64,000 nucleotides of DNA from Acinetobacter sp. Marseille-Q1618 (GCF_902809855.1 NZ_CADDWJ010000004.1:62001-126000); one strand, 5' to 3'; shown: positions 26,484 through 36,189, counted from the stretch's first letter. Numbers and translations are program-made. The notes: generated from the sequence alone by a model not told the origin.

Positions 26484-28334
26484 ATGAGATTGGATATTAG
26501 TCGATGGGATGCCATTGATGCATTCGTAGAACAATTAAGAACTGACGGACTAGATGTTTCTGCTGATAATTTGAAAACGGATGGAAATCGCCAGTGGGCG
26601 ACTTGTATTGGAAGGTCGCAGAAAAATAAGAAATCTAAATCAGCATGGTATAGATTAAATTTTAATTATGATATTCCGAGTGTTATATATAGCAATTATG
26701 ACAAAGGTATCATCAAAAAAGTCTGGCATTTAGATCCAAAAAAATTATCTCCAGAAGAATGTGCAGTTAATGAAAAAGAACAATTAAGAAATAGAATTAA
26801 AAAATATCGAAAGGAACGTCACTATAAAACTTTACAAAGAATTGCAGCAGTTTGGTCACGCATTGAGTTCAAACGTGCTAAAGCTGTGAATTTAATTGAT
26901 GAAATTCCTTATCTTAAAGAAAAGCTACAAACCGATTCTAATTTAACTTTATTCAATGTGAGGAAGATTGATAAACAACCTGTCTTTGCTAAAGCAATTC
27001 ATCTTATGATTAGTAGAGCAATGAAAAAAGCTGAAGCAAAAGGAAAAAAGTTTGATTATGAAAAGCCAAAATATTTTAAGAATGGATGGTTTCAAAACTA
27101 TCATTTTAGAAAAACACTAATAACAGCATATTACAATCAAGATCTTAAAATTGTAAATGCGCAATTAATTAGTTCATTTGAAGACAAAGAGAACGCAGGT
27201 GAATTAAAACATTTTAAAGCTAATTTAAATCATGGTCAGAAAGAAGGTGCATTTTGCCCCATAAACCGCTTACCCCATGTTAATGAAAAATTCTATGCAA
27301 TCACTGAAGGTTATTCTACTGGTCAAAGTTTTGCACGTATCAGTGATAATAGGCCCTGCGTAGTCAGTGCGTTTGATAAAGAAAACCTAATGGCAGTAGG
27401 CATTGTACTTAGAAATATATCGCCAAAAGCTAATATTTACTTTGCAGCAGATAATGATTTAGAAACACAGTTAAAAAGAAAAGAAAATGGTGGCGTTATT
27501 AAAGCTATTGAAGCCTCTCAAGCTGTGAATGGTAATGTTCTGATTCCACCTATTACATTACAACAAGCAAAAATAATGTCAGACTGGAATGATTTAGAGA
27601 TACATCTTGGCACAAAGCAATGTAAAAAGTTCTTATTACAACAATTACATGAAATAGCAGATTTTAAAAGAACTGAAGCTAATCGTATAAATCAAAACAA
27701 TTCACAATTCTATCAGCCCATCATATCACCAGAAAAAACAACCAATGTGTTAGATCCTGCAATATTTACATCGTGGTTGCTAGAAAACTTAGAAAAGAAA
27801 CAACGCCAAAATACCAAACAAGGTCTACAAGATTCTAACTTATCTCAAGCTACTGAATTAATTAAAACAAGGGCATCGGATCAAAAAAATAAAGTCATCC
27901 CAATGATGCAGTATATTTGTAAGAAAAATGGGTGGATAAATCTAAATGAGGCAATCAACCTACTCAGTGATCGATTAGAAAATAAAGTCAAAATCGAAAG
28001 TGAAACATTAAATCGACTCAATTTAACGATCCAATCAATGTTTTATGCAGGTTGTAATACTAGTCAAGATTCTACTTTAAAGGTAAATGCTGAATCTCGT
28101 CTAAAAAATACAATTGAGTATATAAATTATCTACCAATTGAAAGGCATGAAAAATTAACTTTGTATAACAATTTGAAGGATAAGATTTACAATACACTTG
28201 AAGACCAAGAACCTCTCTGGACGAAAGAATTATTAAGAATCTGTAAAAATTTAATTGAAGCCTATGATCTTCTAAAGTCTGGCATCAATAGAAATCAATC
28301 AAATACCAATAGTGACTATTCTCCCCCAATTTAA
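26484..28334 (+). CDS. Toprim-domain DNA primase, plasmid type
   Basis: 616 residues, start preceded by AGAGGTT. The middle holds a Toprim domain: Glu in AITEGYSTGQSFARI, Val/Ala-rich strand VVSAFDKENLMAVGIVL, and AADND with two Asp, about residues 270-330. The order resembles TraC-type primases of plasmids and ICEs, which make RNA primers for the incoming strand. The N-terminal 260 residues are basic, with no clear zinc finger. The C-terminal 180 residues are helical. Its presence with a topoisomerase and a transglycosylase supports a transfer module. Confidence 0.75.
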   Translation: MRLDISRWDAIDAFVEQLRTDGLDVSADNLKTDGNRQWATCIGRSQKNKKSKSAWYRLNFNYDIPSVIYSNYDKGIIKKVWHLDPKKLSPEECAVNEKEQLRNRIKKYRKERHYKTLQRIAAVWSRIEFKRAKAVNLIDEIPYLKEKLQTDSNLTLFNVRKIDKQPVFAKAIHLMISRAMKKAEAKGKKFDYEKPKYFKNGWFQNYHFRKTLITAYYNQDLKIVNAQLISSFEDKENAGELKHFKANLNHGQKEGAFCPINRLPHVNEKFYAITEGYSTGQSFARISDNRPCVVSAFDKENLMAVGIVLRNISPKANIYFAADNDLETQLKRKENGGVIKAIEASQAVNGNVLIPPITLQQAKIMSDWNDLEIHLGTKQCKKFLLQQLHEIADFKRTEANRINQNNSQFYQPIISPEKTTNVLDPAIFTSWLLENLEKKQRQNTKQGLQDSNLSQATELIKTRASDQKNKVIPMMQYICKKNGWINLNEAINLLSDRLENKVKIESETLNRLNLTIQSMFYAGCNTSQDSTLKVNAESRLKNTIEYINYLPIERHEKLTLYNNLKDKIYNTLEDQEPLWTKELLRICKNLIEAYDLLKSGINRNQSNTNSDYSPPI

Positions 28335-28451
28335 AATATTTAAAAATATGTTTGACTTAACAGAAACTTAATAGATACCGTATTTATGTTAGATCCTAAT
28401 GGACTACATGAACAATAATTTAAAGCATGAGATATTCGAGTAGGTAAAGTT

Positions 28452-28820
28452 ATGTTTAATTTATATATCAAGTTTATATTTGATCAGATTGAAAAATTTC
28501 TCTTTAATCAAAAAGAATTTCCTAATTTTGATTCTTTGATTTTAAAGAAACTTCCAATCATCACAAATATTGATAGCTTTACTATAAAAGATAGTAACGT
28601 TCAACTCCCTATTATTAATAGCGGTTCAGAACTTTTAATTAAAAATAAGTTAAATTCACTAATGACAAATAAAAAAATAAGCAATGTACTTGATTATTTT
28701 TATGTACGGCGATTATCTAACAAGTTTTATTTGATTTTTAATAATGATTTAAATTCTTATCACTCGCCTAATATCTATATTGGTGCACTCACCATCCAAG
28801 TTGATAAATTGGAGGGATAA
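28452..28820 (+). CDS. Hypothetical protein, 122 residues
   Basis: Soluble protein with YIKFIFDQIEKFLFNQKEF at the start. I see no motif. Its stop is three bases before the next ATG, which has a strong ribosome site, so the two genes are coupled. Confidence 0.45.
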   Translation: MFNLYIKFIFDQIEKFLFNQKEFPNFDSLILKKLPIITNIDSFTIKDSNVQLPIINSGSELLIKNKLNSLMTNKKISNVLDYFYVRRLSNKFYLIFNNDLNSYHSPNIYIGALTIQVDKLEG

Positions 28821-28823
28821 GTC

Positions 28824-29036
28824 ATGATTAATAAATCAAAAAATAGAAATGTTGCTGATGTAACCTTACATCGCAAGAACCGCAAAGATCGTATTAATTC
28901 TGGTAATCCTGAAATTTGGAACATTAAAGATTGTGCTGCGATTTTAGGTACTGATTACTTAAGAAACCAATTTGGCTATCAGGCTTGGATTAGGATTAAG
29001 CAACTTGAGAATTATGAATTATCATCAAAAGATTAA
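28824..29036 (+). CDS. Small basic protein, 70 residues
   Basis: A strong GGAGGG lies nine bases before the ATG. The protein is very basic at the start (INKSKNRNVADVTLHRKNRK) and its second half (IKDCAAILGTDYLRNQFGYQ) could be one helix-turn-helix. It may bind nucleic acid. No family is known to me. It is the last gene before the IS481 element. Confidence 0.45.
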   Translation: MINKSKNRNVADVTLHRKNRKDRINSGNPEIWNIKDCAAILGTDYLRNQFGYQAWIRIKQLENYELSSKD

Positions 29037-29113
29037 TTATTTAGGCTCGGATAAGAACCTAAGAAGAAAAGCTTTAGAATTCAAACTGGATGTATTAAAT
29101 ATATTTACTGATG

Positions 29114-30308
29114 TGTACTAGCTCAGACCTGATCTGACAGTTACCCATTTTTAATTGTGACTGTCAGTTTAAATTTGAGCTAAATTCTTCTCAGCCCAAA
29201 TTCGTTTTCCATCAAGTAATGTTTCAAATGGTGTTCGTCCATTACACATTTTGCCCTGATGGGTTCTTTCAGTATTATAAAACTTTAACCATTCGTCTAG
29301 GTCTATTTGTAACTCTTCCAACGAACTATAAAGTTTCTTCCTGAATGTGATTTGATAAAATTCCTGTAATATCGTTTTATGAAAACGTTCACAAATTCCA
29401 TTGGTTTGTGGTGAAGCTGCTTTCGTCTTGGTATGGTCTATATCATTGACTGCTAAATATAATTCATAATCATGATGCTCCACTTTACCGCAATATTCCG
29501 TTCCTCTATCTGTCAGAATTCGAAGCATTGGTAAATCTTGTGATTGATAGAAAGGCAATACACGATCATTCAATAAATCCGCACAAGTAATTGGCGCCTT
29601 TGTTGTGTAAAGCTTGCAGTGTACGACTTTGCTATAGGTATCAATAAAAGTCTGTTGATAGATACGACCAACGCCCTTTAAATTACCAACATAGAACGTA
29701 TCTTGTGAGCCTAAATAACCTGGGTGAGCTGTTTCAATTTCACCACATGCAACATCATCTTCATGTTTACGTTCTAATGCAGCTATTTGCTGATCATTTA
29801 GTTGAATACTATCTTGAGCTACTTTAGCCTCTAAGGCTTTAAGTCTCTTCTTAAAGTTTTCTAGATCATGGCGAAGCCAAATAGATCGAACACCACTGCC
29901 TGAAACAAAAATACCTTGCTTGCGAAGCTCATTACTTGTTCGATGTTGTCCATAAGCAGGGAATTGAATTGCATAATCTATCACGGCTTGTTCAATCTGA
30001 TCATCAACTCGGTTCTTGAAATTAGGTACACGTCTGGATTTGTTGATCAATGCATCCATATCACCTGATTCGGTGAGTTCCTGATAGCGATAGAATGTAT
30101 CCCTCGATACGCCCATCACCTTACAAGCTCTGGAAACATTTTGAAGTTCTTCAGCTAAATTGAGTAAGCCTACTTTGTGTTTAATGATTTGATTGTTAGT
30201 ATGCATCATAGAAAGTTACCTTTGTTTTGTTAAGATTCGACACCTTTATCAAAACGGGTAACTTTCTCTTTTTCAAGACCTGTGTCAGATTAAGTCAGAA
30301 CTAATACA
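29114..30308 (-). mobile_element. IS481-family insertion sequence
   Basis: The element is 1195 bp, bounded by imperfect terminal repeats: TGTACTAGCTCAGACCTGAT plus CTGACA at 29114-29139, and on the right the complement of TGTATTAGTTCTGACTTAAT plus CTGACA at 30283-30308. These agree in 19 of 26 positions. The transposase is intact. I see no target duplication at the borders. Right of the element lies an IS3 relic. Confidence 0.8.
29169..30209 (-). CDS. IS481-family transposase
   Basis: 346 residues. The N-terminus has two helix-turn-helix parts (SRACKVMGVSRDTFYRYQEL, then VIDYAIQFPAYGQHRTSNEL), and the C-terminal half is an integrase core with Asp in QTFIDTYSKVVHCK, Asp in LRILTDRGTEYCG and Glu in SPQTNGICERFHKTILQEFY. 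It ends with the family tail FYNTERTHQGKMCNGRTPFE. It is full length and looks functional. An older end of the same element lies at 34278-34375. Confidence 0.9.
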   Translation of the reverse strand: MMHTNNQIIKHKVGLLNLAEELQNVSRACKVMGVSRDTFYRYQELTESGDMDALINKSRRVPNFKNRVDDQIEQAVIDYAIQFPAYGQHRTSNELRKQGIFVSGSGVRSIWLRHDLENFKKRLKALEAKVAQDSIQLNDQQIAALERKHEDDVACGEIETAHPGYLGSQDTFYVGNLKGVGRIYQQTFIDTYSKVVHCKLYTTKAPITCADLLNDRVLPFYQSQDLPMLRILTDRGTEYCGKVEHHDYELYLAVNDIDHTKTKAASPQTNGICERFHKTILQEFYQITFRKKLYSSLEELQIDLDEWLKFYNTERTHQGKMCNGRTPFETLLDGKRIWAEKNLAQI

Positions 30309-30313
30309 TCTAA

Positions 30314-30470
30314 AGTCCAGTCCTTTTTGAATTCTCTGTTGATTATAAAATAGCTTTATATATTTTGTAATATCTGCTTTGGCTTCTACTCTTGTTTTGT
30401 AATTGAGATGGTGAGCAAGTTCGTTCTTTAATACCCATGCAATATTTGAAAAAGTTACTGCAAAGTCTTA
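30314..30470 (-). pseudogene. IS3-family orfB 3' relic
   Basis: On the minus strand the sequence encodes LKNELAHHLNYKTRVEAKAD then ITKYIKLFYNQQRIQKGLD, the end of the IS3-family integrase (…LKNE…FYN..R). No start, catalytic core or end repeat is left. It is bordered by the IS481 right end. Confidence 0.65.
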
Positions 30471-30574
30471 CTCTGAAACAGAATAACTTAATTTTATGTT
30501 AAATAGAGGTCAAGAAGCTCTGAAAAATTCGGTATAATATTAATGTTTATTGAGTAAATAAGAGAATTCAACCT

Positions 30575-31003
30575 GTGAAATACTCAAATAAAAATATAGT
30601 AAAAGCTCTTTTACTTGCTCCTTTACCGTTACTTTTTTTCACAGCAGTCCTATTTATTATAATGAATAAAGAATACAGCCTATACTCGATTTTTGTAGTT
30701 CTTGTAGGGCACGGTCTTGTTTACTTAGTTTATTGTATTTTGACTGTGCCTTTCAACTTTACGTTCTCCTTTCTTTTAAATCGTTATAATAGTCTTAATT
30801 TATTAACCATCTGTATTGCCTCTCTAATTATTGCTATTCCATTTTTTATTCTTTTGGGATGGGGGCATACAGGAAAAATTTCAGAAGAATGGTGGAAAAT
30901 GTATACCAATATATGGACGATCTTTATGGCTGTATTTCCTGGCTTATGTTATTGGCTATTTCTGATTAGCCTAAAAGATAAGAAATCAAAAAATATCGGA
31001 TAA
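30575..31003 (+). CDS. Hypothetical four-span membrane protein
   Basis: 142 residues with about four hydrophobic segments: about 10-30, 39-60, 74-96 and 115-136. The start is GTG at 30575, preceded by AAGAGA. No conserved motif known to me. The next 308 bases, up to 31311, hold no clear gene apart from a 29-codon frame at 31277-31366, which overlaps the converging gene and is doubtful. Confidence 0.5.
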   Translation: MKYSNKNIVKALLLAPLPLLFFTAVLFIIMNKEYSLYSIFVVLVGHGLVYLVYCILTVPFNFTFSFLLNRYNSLNLLTICIASLIIAIPFFILLGWGHTGKISEEWWKMYTNIWTIFMAVFPGLCYWLFLISLKDKKSKNIG

Positions 31004-31311
31004 ATTTTTGCATAGAGATTTTTAAATTTTCCTAAAATTGACATAATATGACTTTCTTGAGATAAATGCTACTCAGTCTTGTATCCTTACTTTGTATGAT
31101 GATTTGATAGGAATCAATAAGAGGAATTATAGGGATTATGTTGAATAAGATAATTTAGACTTGTACTCAGCTTAGGGTAGAAACGGTTCATTTTTTAATA
31201 AAAAGCTAAGCCTTGTATTATTTACTGCTAAAAAGCCATATTATCTTTTTAAAATACTTAGAGTTTTAGAGTAATCATGGATAATTCTGAACGTTTAATT
31301 ATAGCATTTTA

Positions 31312-31860
31312 CTATTCTATAGTTGGGATCATCTTAGGTCTAGGACTAGCAATCGTACCAGCATAGCAATGAGTTTTATTTATATAAATCTGAACTAATC
31401 CTTGATCGTAAAGCCCAAAGTTACCAAAAGTTGCACACCCCTCATAGGCTAATATTTGATTAGCATTTACATATTGATCAGGTGGTTGTGGGCTTAGATA
31501 AGCTAATGCACGTGATTGTGAGTGACTTATATTCTCATCAGGAGGAGCAATACAAATTGTAGCATCTTTGGTATCTGGTGATAATGTGACTACTGCTTTA
31601 GGTGTATAGTTGATCAACCCATCCTTCGCACATTCAGCATTTTTATCTCGACTATTAGCATTAGGAAATGTACCTGTTGGAAAAATTTTAGTTCCATCAT
31701 GTAAGGTCGTTACTTTTGTAAGTTTACTTGCATTAATTCTATTAATCTCTGCTGCTCTTTCTTGAATATTTTTCTGCAATACAGAATCTTGTTCACTAGC
31801 AAAAGCTAACGGTGAAATAATCGCAAGGGCAATAAAAAGGCTAGATAGTATATTTTTTAT
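31312..31860 (-). CDS. Secreted protein of unknown function with an ATA start codon
   Basis: The open frame extends upstream of the first ordinary start and encodes a complete signal peptide, KNILSSLFIALAIISPLAFA, directly before SEQDSVLQKNIQER. The codon in the start position is ATA (31858-31860), eight bases after AGGGGG. Most likely a former ATG has mutated; the gene may then be badly expressed or may start at the inner TTG 31779, without signal. The mature protein of about 160 residues has four Cys (AECAKD, ICIAPP, EGCATFG, HCYAG), which may form two disulfides in the periplasm. Family not known to me. Confidence 0.55.
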   Translation of the reverse strand: MKNILSSLFIALAIISPLAFASEQDSVLQKNIQERAAEINRINASKLTKVTTLHDGTKIFPTGTFPNANSRDKNAECAKDGLINYTPKAVVTLSPDTKDATICIAPPDENISHSQSRALAYLSPQPPDQYVNANQILAYEGCATFGNFGLYDQGLVQIYINKTHCYAGTIASPRPKMIPTIE

Positions 31861-32187
31861 AGATCCCCCTATAAAATAGATTTATTTTTATACAACTTTA
31901 ACGATAATAACGTCTAATATTTTATCAAATCATAAAATAAAATATTACACCTCAAAATTCATACCCCAATCTAGCTTAGGTTGAGGCTTCTCCATTTCCT
32001 TTTACCACACTTTTTTATGGGCTCTTCACGTTTTACATCTAATATTCAACCATGAGTTTCATATTTTGATTGGCTATAGTGAACAATAATCTCACCCATT
32101 TAGTAGTAAAAAACGGCTTAATCCCCTTTTATTCGGCTCAGGCGCAGTGTGATAAAATACCGGTATGCATGGATTTTCTTTTTGATC
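31861..32187. other. Gap without clear gene
   Basis: 327 bases. An AT-rich promoter area for the minus-strand secreted protein lies at its left. In the right part the plus strand has reading frames that run into the small frame at 32188, which may be the decayed end of a longer gene. Confidence 0.35.
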
Positions 32188-32298
32188 ATGAGTAATGTAG
32201 TTAATCAGGGAGGAATAAGTCGATTCTATGATGCTCAACCTACTTTATCTATTACAGGTTATGCAAAATTACAAATGAGCTTAGGTATGATCAGTTAA
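32188..32298 (+). CDS. 36-residue peptide, possibly the tail of a lost toxin
   Basis: ATG 32188 opens a short frame (SNVVNQGGISRFYDAQPTLS, then ITGYAKLQMSLGMIS) ending 13 bases before an Imm35-like immunity gene. In-frame coding sense continues upstream to a stop at 32119-32121, so it may be the end of a longer gene. Being next to an immunity gene, it could be the last part of a polymorphic toxin. This is a guess from context. Confidence 0.25.
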   Translation: MSNVVNQGGISRFYDAQPTLSITGYAKLQMSLGMIS

Positions 32299-32311
32299 TT
32301 AGGACAAAAGA

Positions 32312-32560
32312 ATGATTGATTTTGAATCAGCAAAACTTTTAGTAGATAAGGAGCTCAGTGAAATATCACGAGCTAATGGTACAGAATGCATGATTTATGG
32401 TATCAAAGGCGATATTGAGACTGGCTGGGAATTTACCTACAATACAATTGAGTTTTTAAAAAATAAAAACTCAATATATGCTCTAGCTGGGAATTTACCC
32501 TTATTTGTTTCTAAAGATGGTTTGTTGAGCTATATTTCATTGAATGATGAAAATAATTAG
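32312..32560 (+). CDS. Imm35 (YrhB-like) immunity protein
   Basis: 82 residues starting DFESAKLLVDKELSEISRAN, then WEFTYNTIEFLKN, IYALAGNLPLFVSKDG. This is the pattern of the Imm35/YrhB family, where W-x-F-x-Y-N... leads to ALAGNxPxxVxxxxG. Such proteins neutralise contact-dependent or polymorphic toxins. An AGGAC lies before the start. No intact toxin gene is next to it, so it is an orphan immunity gene, perhaps protecting against neighbours' toxins. Confidence 0.65.
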   Translation: MIDFESAKLLVDKELSEISRANGTECMIYGIKGDIETGWEFTYNTIEFLKNKNSIYALAGNLPLFVSKDGLLSYISLNDENN

Positions 32561-32631
32561 AAAAGATGTATTTTTATTGTTGTCATCTTTACATGCATAT
32601 ATATTAGATTTATCATTTAATTCAGATATTT

Positions 32632-33432
32632 CTAATTATATTTTGAAGCCAGATAATAGGGCATAAACTTGGGTGCAGCAAGTTCTAATGCCTTCATACG
32701 TTCATCTGGTATAGGATGGGTACTTAATAATTCAGATAGTTTATTGTTAGATCCTTTGTTTAGCTCACCAAACTTTTTCCATAAAGTTATTGCTGCATTT
32801 GGGTTGTATCCTGCTTTCGCTGCAATCTGTAATCCTAAAAGATCTGCCTCACTTTCCTGTTTTCGGCTATGCGGTAGAGATAAGCCAAGTTTTGTACCGA
32901 AATAAGCTAAAATTTGTGCATTACCGCCTATTTGTCCTACAGCTAGATTTGTGACCAAATCACGTGAAGCACGTTCTCGTCCATGTTCTAATAGTGCGTG
33001 TGAAATTTCATGACCTATAATTGCTGCTAATTCATCATCAGTAAGTTTTAATGTAGAAATCATTCCTTCAAAGACTGCCATTTTGCCTTCACCAGTACAG
33101 AAAGCATTTATAGTAGTTGTATTAATTACATGCATTTCCCATGTCCATTGAGCTGTTTTTGGTTTAATCTCTTCAACTTGTGCAGTGATTTTTTTGGCAA
33201 TATTCACAACACGTTTTGTTATTTCAGGTTTACGATCTAATACGCCTTGTTGTTTATATTGAATCATCATGGCGTTATAGCCTTTATTCGCTTCAATAAA
33301 ATATTCTTGTGATGGGATCAACATAAATTGTTTACGATCGATACCTGAGAGTCCCATATTTGTTGTAGTCATACATCCAGTTAGAAATGTAGTACTAAAA
33401 GCTAGGGCTAAAGGTAAGTTTTTGGTTCTCAT
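32632..33432 (-). CDS. M48-family metalloprotease lipoprotein
   Basis: 266 residues. The signal ends in lipobox LTGC (Cys20). The zinc motif is HEISH (His141, Glu142, His145), followed by the third ligand region KQESEADLLGLQIAAKAGYN. The end LSTHPIPDERMKALE is typical of M48 proteases such as LoiP and YcaL. It would act at the inner face of the outer membrane or the periplasm in protein quality control. It stands alone. Its start is preceded by AGGATAAAGCCGAAATG, with AGGA as ribosome site. Confidence 0.85.
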   Translation of the reverse strand: MRTKNLPLALAFSTTFLTGCMTTTNMGLSGIDRKQFMLIPSQEYFIEANKGYNAMMIQYKQQGVLDRKPEITKRVVNIAKKITAQVEEIKPKTAQWTWEMHVINTTTINAFCTGEGKMAVFEGMISTLKLTDDELAAIIGHEISHALLEHGRERASRDLVTNLAVGQIGGNAQILAYFGTKLGLSLPHSRKQESEADLLGLQIAAKAGYNPNAAITLWKKFGELNKGSNNKLSELLSTHPIPDERMKALELAAPKFMPYYLASKYN

Positions 33433-33589
33433 TTCGGCTTTATCCTTTTAATTTTTACTGTGTAACCTACATCAGTAAAGTATGATCATAATTCTTAAGT
33501 GAACTAATCTTAACTGTTAAACTAAAGCTATCCAAGAAAAAGGAATAGAAATGTATATAAAAAATCATAAACCATTAGCAATAGTAGTT

Positions 33590-34135
33590 AAGATATTGAA
33601 TTACCTCTCCATGGAATCAGTTGATCTACTCCTCGAAGAATACGTTCCATAGGTAAGAAAAAATTTATTAATATATCCAAAGACTCACGATTGTGGTGAT
33701 CAATCACATTATAAATACGATAACTGCGACCATCACTGAACTGATCATATATAAAGTTCATCGACTTAGATTCATTCTTCCTTGTTGCTAGTGAAAGGGA
33801 TTCTGGTATTTCCGGCTGAATAGGCTTCTTCGGCTTGATTATTAACTTAAGCTTTTGAAAATTAAACAGACTATATTGATTGAAATATTAAATTGCTCAG
33901 CAGTTTGCTGAATAAGTGACTTTTACTGAACAGGCCTTAAAACTTTTTCACAGAACCTTTTGCAATATGTCCGACTTTAGCCGTTCATCTGCATACCTAC
34001 GCTTTAAAACAGATATTTTCAATCTCAAGTTCTTTCGCATCATTACTGAAAGCCCCCTACCGCTATATTTGGATTCCCACTTATAGAATGTAGCAGAGCT
34101 CAAACCAGGTTCTAGACATCGATTATTGGTGTACC
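33590..34135 (-). pseudogene. IS3-family transposase relic (orfA end, orfB start)
   Basis: The minus strand reads SATFYKWESKYSGRGLSVMM and NLRLKISVLKRRYADERLKS (OrfA). After several shifts it reads SMNFIYDQFSDGRSYRIYNV, then IDHHNRESLDILINFFLP and ERILRGVDQLIPWRG (the first part of the OrfB integrase core). Multiple frame changes make it dead. It is a different IS3 type from the relic at 15930. Confidence 0.75.
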
Positions 34136-34277
34136 TATTTATTCAGCTTACTTCAAAATATTCATGAGTAAACTATCTGAATATTTAGATATTTTCACAG
34201 AAAATCTCATTAAACCTAAGGTTTATTATTTTCTACTTTTAAGTTCAATGATTTTTAGGGAGTATTAACATGCTCCT

Positions 34278-34375
34278 AGAAAGCTCCCTTTGCTTTGCTA
34301 AAACTTAACACCTTTATCAAACGGGGAGCTTTCTCTTTTCTAAGACCTGTGTCAGATCAATTCAGAACTAATACA
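34278..34375. repeat. Solo right end of an IS481-family element
   Basis: About 98 bases match the right end of the IS481 element at 30211-30308 (shared TTTATCAAA, CGGG, CTTTCTCTTTT, GACCTGTGTCAGAT and CAGAACTAATACA). No transposase is attached. It is an older, decayed copy and stands just left of the defence island's last gene. Confidence 0.8.
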
Positions 34376-34434
34376 TCTAAGTTCTATGACACGAAACTTA
34401 AACACCATTTCATCCAGTAATTTTAGTGCCTCAA

Positions 34435-36189
34435 TTAATTTTTTGGTGTAAAAACTACAATCATTCCTTCTCTTGCTCGTGTTAATAAAACTCTGTAAGC
34501 ATTAATTTTTAAATTTAATTGTTCTTGATTTATTTCCGGATCATTTTTAACTGTCCATTTACCATTCTTGTAACCTAATTCATTTCCCCAGTAGAAAATA
34601 ACAAAGTCTAACTCTAAGCCCTGGCATTCAAATTCATTTGCCATATATTGAAGCTTATTACAATATTCCTTTCTGTCTTTGTGACCATTAAAGTAAATGA
34701 CAGCTTTATCACCAGCTAAGTAATAGCTATTTTTTCCATCTTTTTTTGGTAGAGCTACACCAGAAGACTTTAACAATCCTATGGACTTTTCGTCAGTGTT
34801 AGGATAGAAATCTAATGCCTTTTTTATGGCACCATTAAGATCACAAGATGTTTCTAAAAAAAATGCTGTTTTCTCTTTGAAAGTCTTTTTAATCTCTTTC
34901 GCTTTTTTTAAATCTCCATCTAATACTAAGTCTACCCATTCATATAAAAGCTCATTTCCATAAGAACGATAATTTTTCTTTAAAAATAAGTTGTTTCTAA
35001 CATTTATTTTCTGTACATCTTTAAGTAACGTTTTTTGATTTTGTTCACTTATATAAACCTCAATATCTGCATAATCTGAGCTATTTTCAAATGGTTCATT
35101 CCACAAAGCTAAGCCTTTTTCCTCACCCAGATATATTTCTTGATTATTTCCAACCAATATAATACCTACACCCCAATCTTTCATTAGTAAACCATCCAGA
35201 AAAATCTGAGCTTCTGATTTTCCTTTCCAATTATGAATGATATGTTCTTTACGCATATCTGCTTTATTCTCATAATATTGTTCTACTTTTTGACTACTCC
35301 AGGCTCTTTGACCTTCATCGAAAATAAAAATATTTTGATGAATTTCTTGCCTATGTACCACACTTTTTTTAAAATCTTTGAAATATTTAATAAATTCTGG
35401 ATTTTTCTTTTGAGTAAATTGATTAATTTTGTTTCTAAATACTTTTATTAAAGAGTCATTGCCTGATAAGTACATAGACTCATTATTTTTTAAACATGCT
35501 AATTTAAGCCCTAACATAGTTTTGCCAGAACCAGGTAGACCATTTATAAATATTAATAGATGTTTTTTACTTTCTTTTGCAGTATGAATAAGGTTTTCTA
35601 TTTCTGAATAGACTTCGTCTAAATTTTCTGAAACTCCCTTGCTAAATTCTGTATTATGGCTATTTAAGATATTTTCAAATTCAGCTAATAGGTTTGAAGA
35701 AGTTATCGTCTTATTCTTTAAAAAATCCTTTATCGTGAAATTAAGTGAAATTGGCTGTTCCTGTTTGAGGATAATGTCTAAATTAGTATCTGGTGTAACT
35801 TTAAATAGTTGTACATCAATTCCAAAATCTATGACAAAACTAGAGCAATGTTTAAAATATTGCTTATATAAATCGCACTGAATTTGATCTCTTTCTGTTG
35901 AGGCTGCGTAACCCTTAAATTCTAAAATATACAATTGATTATTATGTATGAATATTATATCTGGTCTTCTCCCCCCCGATAAGGGAATAGTATATTCAAA
36001 AATTAATAATGAATTACTGAAAACGGCTTTATTTATAAAATAATCTTTCAACATCTTAATTGAGTCAGACCATGCTTTTTTCTTGGATTCAATATTATTA
36101 TCATTATTTTCAAAAATTTTTAAAACATTAACTAATTCATCGGATTTAGTTAACAGGAACTCATTTATAGTTCCAGACCATGCATGCAT
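34435..36189 (-). CDS. DUF2075 P-loop helicase with nuclease-like N-terminus
   Basis: 584 residues. The first 180 contain a nuclease-like core (RRPDIIFIHNNQLYILEFKG; the D...E-x-K pattern fits PD-(D/E)XK). From about 213 follows the DUF2075 ATPase with Walker A INGLPGSGKTML and Walker B IFIFDEGQRAW. It ends with the helicase-type motif YRVLLTRAREGMIVVF. It overlaps the NUDIX gene by 25 bases; AAAGGTGA precedes its ATG. It is the last gene of the defence operon. Proteins of this kind occur in defence islands, but their precise action is not known to me. Confidence 0.75.
   Translation of the reverse strand: MHAWSGTINEFLLTKSDELVNVLKIFENNDNNIESKKKAWSDSIKMLKDYFINKAVFSNSLLIFEYTIPLSGGRRPDIIFIHNNQLYILEFKGYAASTERDQIQCDLYKQYFKHCSSFVIDFGIDVQLFKVTPDTNLDIILKQEQPISLNFTIKDFLKNKTITSSNLLAEFENILNSHNTEFSKGVSENLDEVYSEIENLIHTAKESKKHLLIFINGLPGSGKTMLGLKLACLKNNESMYLSGNDSLIKVFRNKINQFTQKKNPEFIKYFKDFKKSVVHRQEIHQNIFIFDEGQRAWSSQKVEQYYENKADMRKEHIIHNWKGKSEAQIFLDGLLMKDWGVGIILVGNNQEIYLGEEKGLALWNEPFENSSDYADIEVYISEQNQKTLLKDVQKINVRNNLFLKKNYRSYGNELLYEWVDLVLDGDLKKAKEIKKTFKEKTAFFLETSCDLNGAIKKALDFYPNTDEKSIGLLKSSGVALPKKDGKNSYYLAGDKAVIYFNGHKDRKEYCNKLQYMANEFECQGLELDFVIFYWGNELGYKNGKWTVKNDPEINQEQLNLKINAYRVLLTRAREGMIVVFTPKN

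Noticed and set aside
31277..31366. 29-codon plus-strand frame with one hydrophobic segment
   Set aside because: It overlaps the end of the converging secreted-protein gene and has no clear ribosome site; too little support to list as a gene.
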